A DNA stretch of 64,000 bases from positions 2,829,602 through 2,893,601 of the forward strand of contig VXAU01000760.1 in assembly GCA_013399695.1 (NCBI GenBank). Direction: 5' to 3'. This stretch comes from Formicarius rufipectus (taxonomy: Eukaryota > Chordata > Aves > Passeriformes > Formicariidae). Position 1 is the first letter of the stretch. Each line of letters begins with the position of its first letter. The position numbers and the translations under genes are program-made. This document shows positions 29,401 through 42,459 of this stretch, piece by piece. The notes beneath the pieces were generated by a model. The model was not told the origin of the DNA and ran no database searches. It saw only the letters and a list, made by a program, of their open reading frames with translations.

Positions 29401-31554
29401 TTCTGCATGAGATGAGTAAATTGTATGTGAGTTATGTGTGTGCGTATAACTCTGTCTCTAAAGGAAATTTTGGGGAGCTTGACTCTCAAGAGCTTTGCTT
29501 TGTGGGTGATTTAGTCTCTGTTTTGACTCTCAATTACCTTACACTTTGCAGTTAAAAGGCAGGACAGGGAGACTCCTCTGGCTCTCTCATCCTAGCCACA
29601 AGATGCACCAGGACACGGAGTTCTCCTTTCCAGGGGCAGCCTTAGTCGTTTGTCCAGCCATTTACATGCACAGCAGTCACTGTGTGACTTGACCTGAGGA
29701 CAAAAGTTGACATTTGTTTACTTCTGTAGAAAACAGAGCAGTTTGTTTATACTTCTCTCTATTTCTGTAGTACCGATAAAGCATACAAATTATTAGTGGG
29801 AAGGATCCAAGCCTGACTTTGACAAAAGATGTGAGGAGACTCTTCATGATAATGGGACAGAGGGGACTGGGAAGTCCAGCCCTGCTCAGGTTTCTCAATT
29901 TTGTAGTGGGTTTTTTTGAATCTTGAGACATAATGATTTGAACCTCTGGTTTCAAAAGAAAAATGAGACTGATTTGACAGCTTAGATGTTTGCTCGCTAC
30001 TCACCTGTGTCTTTGACAGCTTTGTGACTGCCATCAGACCTTCCCAGCTGAAATAGGTAGTCAGTTCATACTCTCACAACCAATGTAAACCTTTTGTGGA
30101 AGTAAAAGCAGTGTCTTTTTAAAAGGAATCTTTAGTTGCTCTCATTGTACTTAAGTATTAATACAGGAATCCAGACTCATTCCCTAGATGTATTCCTGTT
30201 TAATCATTTTACAAAATACTAATCCATAGCCTTTCTGTTTATTTTCTTTCAGTTCATCAGCCAAATTTAATGTTTATCTCATGAGACTAAAAAATGCAGG
30301 GAAATAATTGATTTCCAGTTGTCATGCTATTTGCGGTGTATACAATTGGAAAGATATCATAACAGACTTAGGGATATGTCTGACTTTTTCTGCTGTGCAG
30401 TTCTGCTGAAAGTGAGGAATTAAATCAGTGCTGTTCATTCTCCTATAATTTGAAGCAATCCACTTTCTGCTAGGTTGCAGTTCGAGTTATTTCCCAATCC
30501 CACTGTGTTCTGAACATGAAGGGAACACTCATCTGTTCAGTCCTAAAAGAAAATTCAGATGTGGCTTTAATATGTCTCTTTGCTGATGTAGGCTCCCTCT
30601 GACACACACTGATTGCCTGTCACACTCTTTAAATCAAAGCTACATATCTACGTGCCCCATAGTACTATGGCTAAAAAGGGATCTAATTGTTTCTCTATTC
30701 CATTTGAAGGGCAGTAAACACAAATTAGGAAGCATATGCATAAATAACTCTTATGTATTTTGAAAGGTTATAATTTGCATTTATTTTTATCTGCATTTCA
30801 AGAATTACAGATGCTAGCATCTATTAGACAACCCAATTTTGTCACTTGCACAGGAGGGAATCTCCCTAGGAGGTATTTTCTTTCCTTGGCACTATTCTTT
30901 CATGAGCCCTCTTGAAGTTGTTCAGTGTCTTGAATCAAAGCTGTCCTAATTTTAGTGGATACACCTGTGAAAGACGATCTCCTTTTTAATATCTGAGGAT
31001 GGAATAAAAGCTTCAGTTTGAATCACTCACAAACATCTGGGAAACTTCATAGTTTTGATTTACCAAGATTTTTCTAGTGCTATGCAACCTTAGATCGCAT
31101 TTAGTTTTCCACTCTAGAATCCAACAACAGTATTATAAAAGAGCTTTGACTCTCATTTTAAGAGTATCTTGTGTATAAAGCAAAACTTGAAAACATGACC
31201 ACAGATATCTCTGTAATTCAAAACCCTCATGGGAATATGCTGGCTTTAGCCTTTACCTCCAAGAAGTTTCTAGAGGGCACTTTAGAGCTGCAATAATGTA
31301 ACTGTGATGCTTCTTTGTTCTTTTTCTTCTAATCATCTGCTTTTGTTGCAAAGCAGTTCATCCACTGACTGAATAACTATGTTCTGATAGCATTTATTTA
31401 ACATTTGTTATCTTTCATTTCTTAAGGAGTAAAAAATAAAGTAGAGATTCTAAAGACCAGAAAAATGGGCTGATCATCACCAGAAATATTAACATTTCTG
31501 TGTGTCATTCTAGAGTAAGCTGGAAGTTCAGTACACTTTATCCTTCCTAGTACT

Positions 31555-31660
31555 GAGGACATGGTTTAGTGGTGAACATGCTGGTAGTGCTGGGTTGATG
31601 GCTGGACTTGATGATCTTCGAGATCTTTTCCAACCTTGATGTTTTTCTGACTCTATTCTT
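31555..31660 (+). mobile_element. CR1 LINE 3' tail, 5'-truncated
   Basis: The segment reads GAGGACATGGTTTAGTGGTG, then a TGCTGGGTTGATGGCTGGAC section, TTGATGATCTTCGAGATC, TTTTCCAACCTTGATG and a decayed octamer-type end (CTGACTCTATTCTT). This order of blocks is the standard 3' end of avian CR1 elements. About 105 bp remain and no reverse transcriptase is present. It lies in the sense orientation of NYAP2. The match is to the recalled consensus; the subfamily cannot be assigned. Confidence 0.88.
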
Positions 31661-31919
31661 TAAAGCTCAGTAGCCCATTACTGCATTTATTGAGTGACAT
31701 TGCCTGTTAAAAGATATGTTGCTCTCTGTAGGGCTTAAAAACCTGCCTGTTCCAGTACCATATATAATGATCCAAAGTGTTCCAGCTGAGGCTGCTCTGA
31801 TTTATTGTTCTTACCATGACACCATCTGGAAGGAAGTTTATTTTTGGGTTAACATTACAAAACTGGAAATGTTGGGGTAGCTGGTGCAGTAAGGACAGAG
31901 CAAAAGGCTTTTGTGCCCT

Positions 31920-31953
31920 GGGAGGGTACTGGGAGGCAGGTCAGGGTAAGGGG
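31920..31953 (+). repeat. G-run cluster, possible long-loop G-quadruplex
   Basis: G-runs at 31920-31922, 31924-31926, 31931-31933, 31944-31946 and 31950-31953 have loops of 1, 4, 10 and 3 nt. One loop exceeds the standard limit of 7, so the fold is less certain than at 15.2 kb. Confidence 0.4.
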
Positions 31954-34900
31954 CATCATGTATGCTGGAGCAGAGAACAACAGTATTTTCTTGGCTAAAA
32001 CATAAAAATGCAGAGTGGAATTGCTCTTACCAGAGACACACAGGTACCCTTTGTGTTGCCTAGTCTGCAGATAAGTGATTTGGGCTACAGTGCTTGGGGC
32101 TTCCATACAAGGTGTCTCTGAGCCCCTTGTGGGTTTAAATTATGTTAAAGTAAGCTGCTGCCTAAATATAGCTTTGGGAGATGAAAAACCAGTTCATTTT
32201 ATGTCAGGGTTATTGTTTCTAGATAGAAGACTTTTCAAAGGGGTTTAAGTGATTTGGAAATATATATACACTGCAACTTATTACCTGCAGATTTGCTGAT
32301 TTTCATAGTAATTTGTAAAGAAAAGCAACGGCAAGTTATTTTTAGTTTGTCATCTTTATGTAAAATTAGGTCCAGATTTTGTGTAACCCTGGTTGCCACA
32401 GCTCACCACCTCAGTGCACAGAAAGCACTACTTCTTACAAGCTGAGATACCTTGAACATGCTACTCAGTGAATGACAGCTCTGAAGAGTTGCCTGAGGAA
32501 TAAAGAGAATTTACACACTTTTGGCCTGAACAGCACAAACCTGATCACCTCTCATTCAGGGAACTAAACTAGTACATTCCCCGCTTAATTTAGCATTACA
32601 CCATTGAATGCAGGTTATAAGGGTGTTTGCTCTTTGTTTTAATGTTTTAGCTCCCTAAGAAATCCTCACACAGACTTTCACAGCTTGGAAAACAAGCTGT
32701 TGCTTTAGCAAAATTTCGTTTCTCTGCAGTTTCATAGGCTTACAGTTACAGTGTCCTGACTCAAACCACTAGGTCTCCACCACCAATATGCCCCATCACT
32801 CTTGCTTTTCACATGCTTTGATGTGCAATATTGAATCAACTGTGTGTCTGAGAATAAAATGTCCTTTTTTATTTATTTCTCTGAGCAAATAAGCAGCTTC
32901 TGACAACCTTGGCTAAGAAACTGACATCCATCAAGACAGAAGAAGAGTTGTTTTACATTATTATTTCTAAAATTAGGTGTGAAGCACATTAATATTTGGT
33001 TATGGCAATAATGATCCCTTTGCTATCCATAGAAGAGTGATATAAGCAGAGATTTTCAAAAGGACTTGGTATCTTAGTGAATAAGCCTCTTCAGGCTTTG
33101 ATGATAAGAATTGTCAAAACTGATGTTCAGGATTTCATGTAGTTTTATTTAGCAGATTGAGACTGTCCAGGGAGGGAAGGGAAGAGAGAGACACCAATGT
33201 ACACATCCCTGTGGAGTGATTCCCTTTCCTGTTTTCTGGGTTTATCACACCTGTCAAAATTATTTCACATACTTTTTTGAGTCTGTTTCATTTTTGCAAT
33301 GCACAGGCACTCACTACTGTCCTCTTAAATCACAAAGTGGTGATTGACAAAAGAGCTGAAACCTTTCCTCCTGACATCAGAAGGAACACAGGGATGGTGA
33401 TACTTAATAGCACACGGTTAATAATGCTGGCTGTAAAGTCGAGGCAAAGGACTTGGGCAGGGCTCTTACAGTGAAAAAGGGTTTTCTGGTAAAGATTTCT
33501 ATGAGTTTCAGATTTTTTTTTAATTCAACCAGTGACCTGTGTGCTTTGCTACCCATCACACTGAAGTGAAATTTGTGAAGGGTTTTCCTCCAATATGAAA
33601 TACTACTCTTTCTGTTCTCTTCCAGTCAGGATTTAAGAGTCCTTTCGGAGTCCCTTCTCCTTGGAACTGGCTACTGAAGGAAGCAGTTATTTAATACCAT
33701 CATTTTCTTGTATTTGAGCTTGAATTTGAAAGGAAAGTAGAAGTATGTTTGCATGAAGGACTCAGAGGGGCATCTGTGCACTCAGGGTTTGAAATAAGCC
33801 CGAATTTGGACAGGCCCAGTGTAATAGCCTGCAAAGAGCACTTGCTTTATAGGTCACCATTTTTAGTGTCAGCACCAATGTCAGTTCATTTCTCTAGGTT
33901 TAAACTTTTCACAGCATCGGACCCATTTAAAGGCTTTTTAACTTTGCACGGGTTTTTCTTCCTTTACAACTCCTTGAGTCAAACCCAAAGAAACATTTCA
34001 TTACAAAACTGCTCAAAAATTATTTTGTATGCTAATTTATTCCCATATCTCATAGAAATATTTATTTAGCCACAGCTGCTCAAGCAGAGTGGAGTCTGGG
34101 CCATGTGGTTTTCCACTGAATGTGATAAAAACATAGCCTTGTTCTAACTCCACCCATTTCTGACAGAATGCAAAACCCCATTCCATTAAGGCAAACATGC
34201 CTTTGCACTCAGTTTAAATGTTGCATATGGTTGATGTCTAATTCTAGGTGACTCTGAACATATGAGCTTTCATTTGCTGGCTTTCAGCTGTGCATCCCCC
34301 AATGCAAAATTAAAAATAACTGTAGCCATATAAAAGCAGAGCACTTTTCACTCTTGCCTGTTAAGTGTTGCCTCTTCACAACTGACAGACCTTCCCATGT
34401 CTGTCACAGTCACATGTGAGGCTGGAGCACTGGAGACCCTGTGCCCCAGATACAACAGTAAGTGTTGGTCCTCTGAGGAAAGCACTCAGGCCCTTGTGGT
34501 TGTTCAGCCCAGTTTACTCATCCCCAGTCCCTGGTTTAAGAGGCAGCCTGCTGAAGGAGAAGGAATGCCAGTGGGAATCAGAACTAGTACCTGCACTTCT
34601 GTTCAAACTGCTGGAATACAGTTTTGTTAAGCTCTCTGAGTATCAGATAGGTCTCCTCAAGTACTACTTTCTAAGCTGTTTAGCTTATGTTAGATTTGTT
34701 GTAAGAATAACATACAGAGTTTTTATTTATCAGTGTTCCGTATAAAGTATTTTGGGTTTGTTGTGTTTTGATTTTTTTTTTTTAATCCAAATTATTGGTA
34801 GCATTTTCAACCTTTTGCATTATAAAAGCAGTGAACTGCATAGCAGAGCAGGCCATATTTTGGAATCAAGTTCTCTGGTACCATAGGGAAAACCTACTGC

Positions 34901-37900
34901 AGACAGTCTTGGTTAGTTTTGCTTTTATTGTGCACTACATAGGGGTTACAGATGTCTTCTGGTTGCTCACCAGGGACTGAGTTAATCTTTTGGTGCAGCT
35001 ACAAGTGTTGGTTCAGTTTCATCTGAAGAATCTTCTGTGAGCAAAATTCAGTCCTGTTGAGGATGGCAGGAGCCAGACTCTCAACAGCAGCACTGAGTGC
35101 TACTGTAAGAAGTAATTCAGTCTCAGAATACATGGACACACATCTGCGAGTGGTGTTGCTTACAACAGATTAATGAGTGACAAGTGATTTCCAGAAAACT
35201 TCCTGGGTATTTCAGGGCAATAATGCAGGCATTCCAAGAGACAGTGTCAGCTCATTGCATATTTGCAGGATCAAACACTGAGCCCGTGGGTTTGACAGTG
35301 TGATAAAAGAATAAATTTTATAGCACTAATATATTCTGTATCCTGAGAGACCTGACTCCTTAAGCAGCGCCCGATATCCTACCTCAAAAGCAGAGGCATA
35401 TGGTAGAGGTAGGATGTTTGATGTGCATAGACGTGTCTGTTGCTCACTTTAAATAGTCCTCCAGGTGCACAAAATGACTCTAAATTTGACCTTTGTCATG
35501 ACTCATTTGCACTTTAGATTATATCAGAAAGAGTAGTAGCATTATACTCTGAATCTTGAAGGAAGATCATGGTGAGTCATTTGAAGTCTATCAGAAAAGT
35601 AATAAAGGGGGAAAAAGTATGTGTATTCTTTGGGAATAAGGAGGGGGATCTCTGAAGTGTAGTTAAAAAAATAGAGAAAAATGTATGCAATTGGTATGTT
35701 TAATTTCTGTTATAAAAACTGGTGTAGATTTGTGTAAAATCATACCTACAGTGCAGTTTCTGAAACCACGATTGTGATCCTGCCCTTATTTCTTCAGTAT
35801 TATATTTCATGGCCTGCTGAAATCATGTTTAGGGGAACAAAAATAGTATATCTTCTGGTTTTTTGGCATCCAACCTCTAATTTACAAATATAATTTATGC
35901 TAATCTTGAAAGTGCTTCTCAGATACAAAGTAAAATGTGTCATCCTTAGTATATGTGTGTATAATTTATTCTGATGGGGAATAGACATTTCAAAGCCATT
36001 TCAGCCCTTCATATGCAGAACATTTGATATGAGCAGAGGAGCTGTAAGAGTAAGGAAACGGTTAAAATAACAATAGCTACTTTCTTAACCCAGAAAACAT
36101 ATATGCACCATGGCATCAACTGCTGTTTACACAGCCAAGCTAGATCATATAAAATCCTTGAGTTAGGTATTTTCATTCCTTTTGTGTTTTTCCTGATGAT
36201 TAGTCATTTCCACAAAAAATTCTTCCTATGTTCCCACAGTTAATTTTTTTGTGACTTTTCTTCAGTCTCTGACTCAGATGGCTTCCCTGATGCATTAGAA
36301 GCATGTCATGGGGGGTTAGCTCTGTGTGGGCTTGCAGTTCCCAGAGGCAGAAAGCCTGGCCGTCCATGTGCATCATTTGCCCTGTAATTCATAATTCTTC
36401 CCATTTCCACACAGGAGCCTGCAGGGTCTCACAGCTTAGTTTCTGGCAGCTAACAAACCAGTATCTGTGACTGAGTTTTCAAGCACAAGAGGCACAAGCA
36501 GCTGCTATTGAAAGAATTTCTCTTGGTTCTCTGCAATGTCAACATTTAGGAGGACAGTGAGCTTCTGTGGTCCCTGACTGGTGTGTATCATGGCAAAGAA
36601 ATGGCAAAATACCTTCAAGGATGCCACGGCCCCAGCCAAGTACATTCCCTTTGCCTCTGCTTAGGAGGTCAAGTCTCATAGTCAGGTGTAAGCTCCTGTT
36701 TTGAACTTGTGCCTAAAAAGTCAGCAAATCTCATGTAAAGAAGCACAGGGAGAAAAATAGAAACTACAATTGTGAGGGGAAGTACCAACTGGTTCTTGGT
36801 GCCTGCAGCATGAAACTAATCCATTGTAAGTCTGAACTAATAAGAGAGTTTTTGCATGAATATCAAAAACAAGAGTAGATAGATGGCTGGGAAGAAGAGG
36901 TATCTCTAGAATATTCTGTCTTTGTGTGATTTAGTCCAAAGAATTCTGCTCCTTACAACTGCACTGAGGGATTTAATATTGTTTATAGTTTAACAAGTAA
37001 CACTAAGTAAAACAAAAGTTTTTATACTACTTCCAATTTGTTTTCAAGGAATTAATTCATTTTCTGCCTGGACCAAATAATAAAACTGCACAGCAAATTA
37101 AAATTGTTTTTGCAATGCTGAGGAGGAACAATGCTAACTGAAAAGATCACACTGACTGAGGCTGACAACCTCTGTATACTTTACTACGTATTTTTCAACA
37201 ATGTGATGAAAACTTATTTGTCATAGCTTTCTAACTTAAAAATATTTTCATAGTCAATAGGAACACTATGACTCACGGCAAAACAAGGTGGACATGACCT
37301 TGCCCATGCAGTGTCCATTTAGAGTACTTTCCGTGTTCATTTTTAATGTTTAGTCGCCTTCTATAACTTGCCCTCTTGTGATGTGCAATAAAATGAATAA
37401 TAGGAAAGCTTTCTCCTCTGTAGTTCTTCAGAGACATAGACAGTTCCATTATTCTGTGCTGTAGTTTGGTCAGTGCTCCAGTATCTGTTCAATAGAACAG
37501 AACAGGCAGAGCATCAGAAGCTGAGCTGTGATGTGATGTGTCCAGGACTGCCTTGATTACAGCCTATGTAAGGCTGATCTCAGCAGGCTGATATTGTAGG
37601 TAGGAGCAGCAAGGTCAGCGTGGTTTAATGCCAGCGCAGTTCTGACCTCAAAAATCTCAGCTGACAGATAAAATCTGCATTGGAGTTATAACAAGAGTCC
37701 TCAGATCCATCAGCTGGAGTTCATATTTTTTTGAAATGAAAACTGAAATCCACTATTACTGGTTTAAGGCAGACCCAACCATTTTGGTATCTGTTGCAAT
37801 GATTGAATTACAGTATTGTGTAGAAGAGAGAGAGGGATGGGAAGCTTTCTTGCCTTGCAGTGCACCCAAGAAGAGAGCACAGAATCTGGCAGCCCTAGGT

Positions 37901-38599
37901 GGTCTACATAGGCCTTGTTAGGAAGGGTTTGAAGAAGTCCTATAATGTCTTTTTGAAAGGAGAGATGGTTCAGAACAGTCTTCTTAAGGGTGTCTGAAAC
38001 CAACCTCTTTGCACTGCCCTTTCCTCCACCCACTCCAGCATCAGTCACTAGACCTTGGAAAACACCAAAGTACATTTTCAACACAAAGTCAGCTTTGATG
38101 TAAGTGTGTAACATGAGTGATCATATGATTAATTTTGTTATTATATAATTCATGCTTCTCTTTGGAGACAAATATCCTGCATTTTTAAGTTACTTGAACA
38201 CTGTGCATAATTCTTTGTCAGAGAAGCAGTTGATTCTGGCCAAGTTTGAGTTTGAAACTTCCCAGAGGACTAATCCAAGTCTTCATTTCCATATATATTA
38301 ATAAACTATGTAATACTTGCAGCCATTCACATAATACCATTTTGAAATGAGATAGAACTCATTATCAGTACAATGAGGAGCACAGACTCTTTCCTGTCAG
38401 AAATAATGGAGTGAGATCTAAAGAACTACTTTCCCTCACTGTCTCTGTAGTCATTTATGTAACAAAGTGTGTGTAAATGTTTCTCAGCTTGTGCTGTAGT
38501 GGGGCATGCATTGGCCCCAGCCAATTCCTATGGTTGCAAGCAGGAGGAGTATATAAATAAGTCATTTAATTCTGTCTGGTTTCATGATGTGCCATCAGC

Positions 38600-38639
38600 A
38601 TATATATATATATATATTTATATATATTATATATAATAT
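38600..38639. repeat. AT-only dinucleotide repeat
   Basis: Forty bases are only A and T, mostly (TA)n with TTTA and TTAT interruptions. The second half is self-complementary. It is a microsatellite. Confidence 0.9.
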
Positions 38640-39238
38640 GACAAAGCATTTAGACAAAAAACTTACATTTTGAAAGTTTTTATTTCTGCAGTACAAGATG
38701 CAGCAGTTTGGCAAAAAACCCTCAGGCTTCATATAAGTGCAGTTCTATGAATTGTTAGGAAAAGGAGGAAACCTATCACCTCTATGGAATTTGTGAAAAT
38801 CATTCTGGTACAGAATCTGGCTTATAATGTGTGGTTTAAACACCTTCAAGCAGCAGTGAATTAAATGCACTAGTTAAATAATGTGACCTGTTAAGAATTG
38901 TAATGTTGGAAAATGGGAAACTGAGTAACTGAAATTTTGTTTGCTAATCATGATTTATCCAAAGGACTTAAGGAAGGAACCAGACTCCCCACCTGCATTT
39001 TTGGATAGTAATCTTCTTTAAATAATTTGACAGGCCCTTTTTGTAGTCCAATGTCAGAGGATTATATTATTTCCAGAACAATTTATGAAAGATTAGTAGA
39101 GGCATAGTTAATAATTTCAACTAGCTAGAGCTTTTTTATAAATATTCATGTTAATGAATTCTACCTTTTGATCTGCAAATCCTTCTGGAAGTCATGCCAA
39201 TTAGGATTTGGTAATAACTTGGTTATGAACATGGCCCA

Positions 39239-39286
39239 GTGTGTGCACATGTGTGGCATGCGTGTGTGCACATGTTTACATATGTG
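39239..39286. repeat. TG-rich alternating purine/pyrimidine repeat
   Basis: Strict purine/pyrimidine alternation runs over 39239-39255 and 39256-39275, with one phase slip at GG, then a shorter alternating stretch. It consists mainly of GTGTGCACATGTGT-type units. Confidence 0.8.
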
Positions 39287-40639
39287 GGTAGGTATCTATG
39301 CTGCTGGAGAGAAGCACGTGATCAGTCAGACCTGCTCAGTCAAGCAGTCTGGGAAGTGAACATCTCCACTCAGAGAGAAAGTTGAATAAAAATGCAACAG
39401 CAGTAGTAAGCAAACAAAGGTTCTGCTCTATCATGTGCAAAGTTGTGCACTGCTCATTGCCAGTCTGATGCTTTTAGGACAGTTAGATACAGCTTGTGTC
39501 TTACCTGCAATGAAGATGGGGACACTATCAGGAAAGGAAGTGACCTTGCTTACTCTTCACACTAAGAAATGTTCTTGTTTTTAAATAAGGAAATATGTTC
39601 CAGCACCAAATAAGCTACAACATCAAGAAACTTTCAGAGAAGCACACTGACTCTGATTAGAGCTTCACTCTGTGTGAAGGGGGAAAGGAGCTAATTAGGG
39701 ATTTCTGAGACTTCACAGTTCCTGTGCTAACGTTTCTATGTGCCCACGAACGTCCTTGCAAACAGGCCCATGTTGACCTGTGCGTGTTGCTGTGTTTCTT
39801 TGCATAGTCACTAAATTGCCTTAATTGAAATGTGCTGCAGGCTCACAGTGTAAGCACCGGTAAGAGCTGTTTTTCAGAACTGATAAGTATGCATGAGTAG
39901 AGCAGGAATAATACCAGGTTCTCAGTCCTGCCACCTACACTAAAATGTAGTACTTGGTATGACAGCACTTGTTTCAATTGAACTTTCCTTCTTCTATACC
40001 TACGTTTGTGAATAGTTGGAGGTTGTTTTCTTCCTGGTGTCCCACAGTCTATGGCCTTTTCATCTCCTGCATTTATAACTTACTAATCTGAAGCTGCTTG
40101 TGTTGCAGCTTTATGTGGATTTTATGTTAATGTTCAGTTTTCTATAGCCAAGTAATTTTTAGAACATTTCTTTCTCTACCATTCTCTAATCTCAAGGGAA
40201 ATGATTGATTGAACCCCATGAGCTTTGTTTCCCAAGCTACATGAATATCTGTAGTCAAAGATGAGTGTCGAGGAGTGTGGATCAATAGGCAATATTGTAT
40301 TTCTAAAGCATTATTCTCTGCCCTACTTGCAGTCTCTTGTCTTCCTGAAAACTCAGTTGTGACTTCCAATGTTTGAAATTTGTTCTGTAGACAATTTCTA
40401 GTCATGATGCCATGAAACCTGACAAAAGCTTTTCTCTAATCTCTTCTTGTTAAATTTTGGGTGTATCTGTGTCTCAGTTGTTGGCAGCTTATGTTGTAAA
40501 ATAGACTTCTAGTAGTCATCTTGTTTAAAGGAAAGAGCATTGCTCATTTTCAAATTCAAAAGTGCAACCAGCTCCTCACAGGCAAAACTGAGACCCTTGT
40601 TCCGGGTACAGTTCAGGCAAAGGTGGATCATTTACTTAT

Positions 40640-40659
40640 GTTTGTACTTTCTCTTACAG
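40640..40659 (+). other. NYAP2: 3' splice site of exon A
   Basis: A pyrimidine-rich stretch ends in TTACAG, with the AG at 40658-40659. The first exon base is the G at 40660, which completes a codon split after its second base (phase 2), followed by ATA GGT GGA in the NYAP2 frame. This junction is where the match to the family begins, and the frame upstream of it does not resemble the protein. Confidence 0.9.
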
Positions 40660-40958
40660 GATAGGTGGAGAAGTAGCAAGAGGAAATGAAGGCAGCTACG
40701 TGGGGAAACATTTCCGCATGGGATTTATGACAATGCCGGCTCCTCAGGACAGACTGCCACATCCTTGCTCCAGTGGCTTTACCGTGAGATCCCAGTCTCT
40801 TCATTCTGTTGGAGGAACCGATGATGAAAGTAGCAGCTCTCGAAAGCAGCCACCTCCCAAACCGAAGCGAGACCCCAACACCAAACTCAGCACCTCATCT
40901 GAAACGGTCAATACAGGAACAACGAGTAAAAGTGGGAAACTACCAGACAGGACTGAAG
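40660..40958 (+). CDS. NYAP2: NYAP2 internal coding exon A (N-terminal region)
   Basis: NYAP2 is a neuronal cytoplasmic adaptor. In mammals it is tyrosine-phosphorylated by Fyn, recruits the PI3K p85 subunit and links to the WAVE1 complex, affecting neurite growth. This exon encodes 99 full codons plus one split base at each end. It starts IGGEVARGNEGSYVGKHF, continues through FRMGFMTMPAPQDRLPH and RSQSLHSVGG, then a Ser/Lys-rich stretch and the module PPPKPKRDPNTKLSTSSE at 40850-40903, and ends KLPDRTE. I recognise this as nearly identical to mammalian NYAP2 and clearly closer to it than to NYAP1. The acceptor is TTACAG and the donor GTAAGC. Entry is phase 2 and exit is phase 1. The frame continues to a stop at 41021-41023, but that part is intron read-through. 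Exon B lies about 19.9 kb downstream with matching phase. I see no frameshift or internal stop. The identification is recalled, not aligned. Confidence 0.95.
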
Positions 40959-40964
40959 GTAAGC
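40959..40964 (+). other. NYAP2: 5' splice site after exon A
   Basis: GTAAGC follows GACTGAAG. The exon ends after the first base of a codon (phase 1). Joined to the TG that opens exon B, this gives GTG (Val), so the protein reads RTE-V-SAKPRPHS, as expected for the family apart from small substitutions. Confidence 0.9.
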
Positions 40965-41950
40965 ACTCAAATTATTTGGACAAACAGGAGTTTTGTGAAC
41001 CATTGTTAAGATTATCCAGTTGATAATCTTGCATTTAAGAATTCTGTAACTGCCAGCACAGTATGCTGTTGTCTAAATTTTGGACCAGTGGATGGGTTTG
41101 CCTTTGGCATTCATCACAAAATGTACTGCTTACAGGCTCTAGCTGTATACTGGGGAATTAGCTGAATTATTCAAAATGAAGGGGAAAAGAGGTTACTATC
41201 AGGTGGCATGTAGGACAAGGACCACTGACAATATCACTAGCACTGTGCAAAACACATCTCTGGAAAAGGTCCTTCTCAACAAAGGAGGGAATACCAGAAA
41301 TTAATAAAAAGAATACCAAGAGGCCCTGCAAGGAAATGTCATCCAACAGTAAAAATTGTACATGGGATGATATATTGTATTGCCCAAAGCTTCTGTCAGT
41401 CTCTGAGTCTACATTTTCTCTTCCCATTCCTCTCAGTTAGCCTTCTGTCAGGGCAGCATTCAGAAGAAAATTAACAAATGGATTGAATAAGGACATTGCT
41501 TCCTCACTCTGAACTACTAAATATGAGCTAATACTATAGGGATCATATTCTTCCTTTCTTCCATGCTGGATGCATTCTTTGCAGCAGTAGGACCAGCTGT
41601 ACTCCCTTCTAGAGCAGATCAGGATGACTCTGCTTCACAGTGTGAACTGTAAGAAGGAGCCCTTAGGGCCAAATTGTTTTGATCAGTGCAGGTCTTTTCC
41701 ACCACTGTGTTTTGCAATCCCATGAAGTACATTGTGCTCTTAGTGCATATCCCTTTTGCTTGGTGGTGTGGCCAGAAGTACTTGTTAGCTATATCCTTGT
41801 TATGACCTCTTTAAAGCAAATCTGATTTTAAAAAGGGGTCAGTGATAACTAAGTTGCAAATTAATGTGTAATTCAACTAGTGACACCTGAGTCTATGATT
41901 GTGAGGTTGAACAAAAGTACTGAACAGAATTGTGGATTTATTTATGCTGT

Positions 41951-42004
41951 TGGTAGTTATTTTGCATATGATGTGACTGGTAGTTGTTTTGGATATGACA
42001 TTAT
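41951..42004 (+). repeat. Imperfect 27-bp tandem duplication
   Basis: Unit 1 at 41951-41977 and unit 2 at 41978-42004 both begin TGGTAGTT and share ATATGA at the same offset. They match at 21 of 27 positions. Confidence 0.7.
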
Positions 42005-42399
42005 TTCCATAACTTGTCCTCTACAGTGGCCATTACATCAGCTCCACTGCAGAGTAACACAACAAATGCAAGCATTAAGAGGCTGTCCTCAATAAAAGCA
42101 GTTTACCAGAATTTCACTGGACCAAAGCCTTCACAGAAACCATTTAGATTGGAGCCATAGACAGATTTAAATTTTCATATCAGAAATTCTTTCAATTCTT
42201 AAATTTAATATAAAAGGAGGATGCACAGCAAAAACTTGATATTTGAGTCCATGGAAAGAATATGTAGTCACGTTCCTTCTGACAGATTTCAAAGTTTGAA
42301 TTTGATTGACATTTCTGTTTCCAAAGCCATTTTGCATCCTACATTCTGTGAAGGTTGAGCTTGATCTATCCCATCCCATGATGGTTATGAGTGACACAC

Positions 42400-42459
42400 A
42401 TGGTACAGTAGCCATGTGCACTCTGGTTAATCTGTGTGACAATGGTACTACTGTACCAT
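42400..42459. repeat. 12-bp inverted repeat with nested alternative hairpins
   Basis: ATGGTACAGTAG (42400-42411) is the exact reverse complement of CTACTGTACCAT (42448-42459). The right arm region can also fold on itself (ATGGTAC 42442-42448 with GTACCAT 42453-42459). The left arm region can fold with CCATGTG at 42412-42418, pairing with CACATGG at 42397-42403. Confidence 0.75.

Larger units (their letters stand above)
1..40659 (+). other. NYAP2: NYAP2 intron upstream of exon A (5' end outside window)
   Basis: This is non-coding, AT-rich, CpG-poor sequence ending in a splice acceptor at 40658-40659. The family's N-terminal segment, an acidic stretch followed by a charged coiled-coil-like stretch of about 70 residues, should be encoded by one or more earlier exons. 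I saw no matching open frame here, so those exons probably lie upstream of the window. Recognisable content is limited to one CR1 tail (31.6 kb), low-complexity tracts (2.0, 2.55, 6.5, 15.2, 18.4, 38.6 and 39.2 kb), a palindrome (18.0 kb), a G-quadruplex-like run (31.9 kb) and a CpG-retaining block (20.0-20.5 kb). I see no gene, RNA gene or intact mobile element elsewhere in it. Assignment as intron rests on the phase-2 acceptor of exon A. Confidence 0.85.

Noticed and set aside
1..40659. Search for the N-terminal NYAP2 coding exon
   Set aside because: No open frame in this stretch resembles the expected acidic plus coiled-coil N-terminus, so it is inferred to lie upstream of the window.
40959..41023. 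Continuation of the exon A frame to a stop at 41021-41023
   Set aside because: A GTAAGC donor at 40959 with matching phase to exon B explains it as intron read-through.
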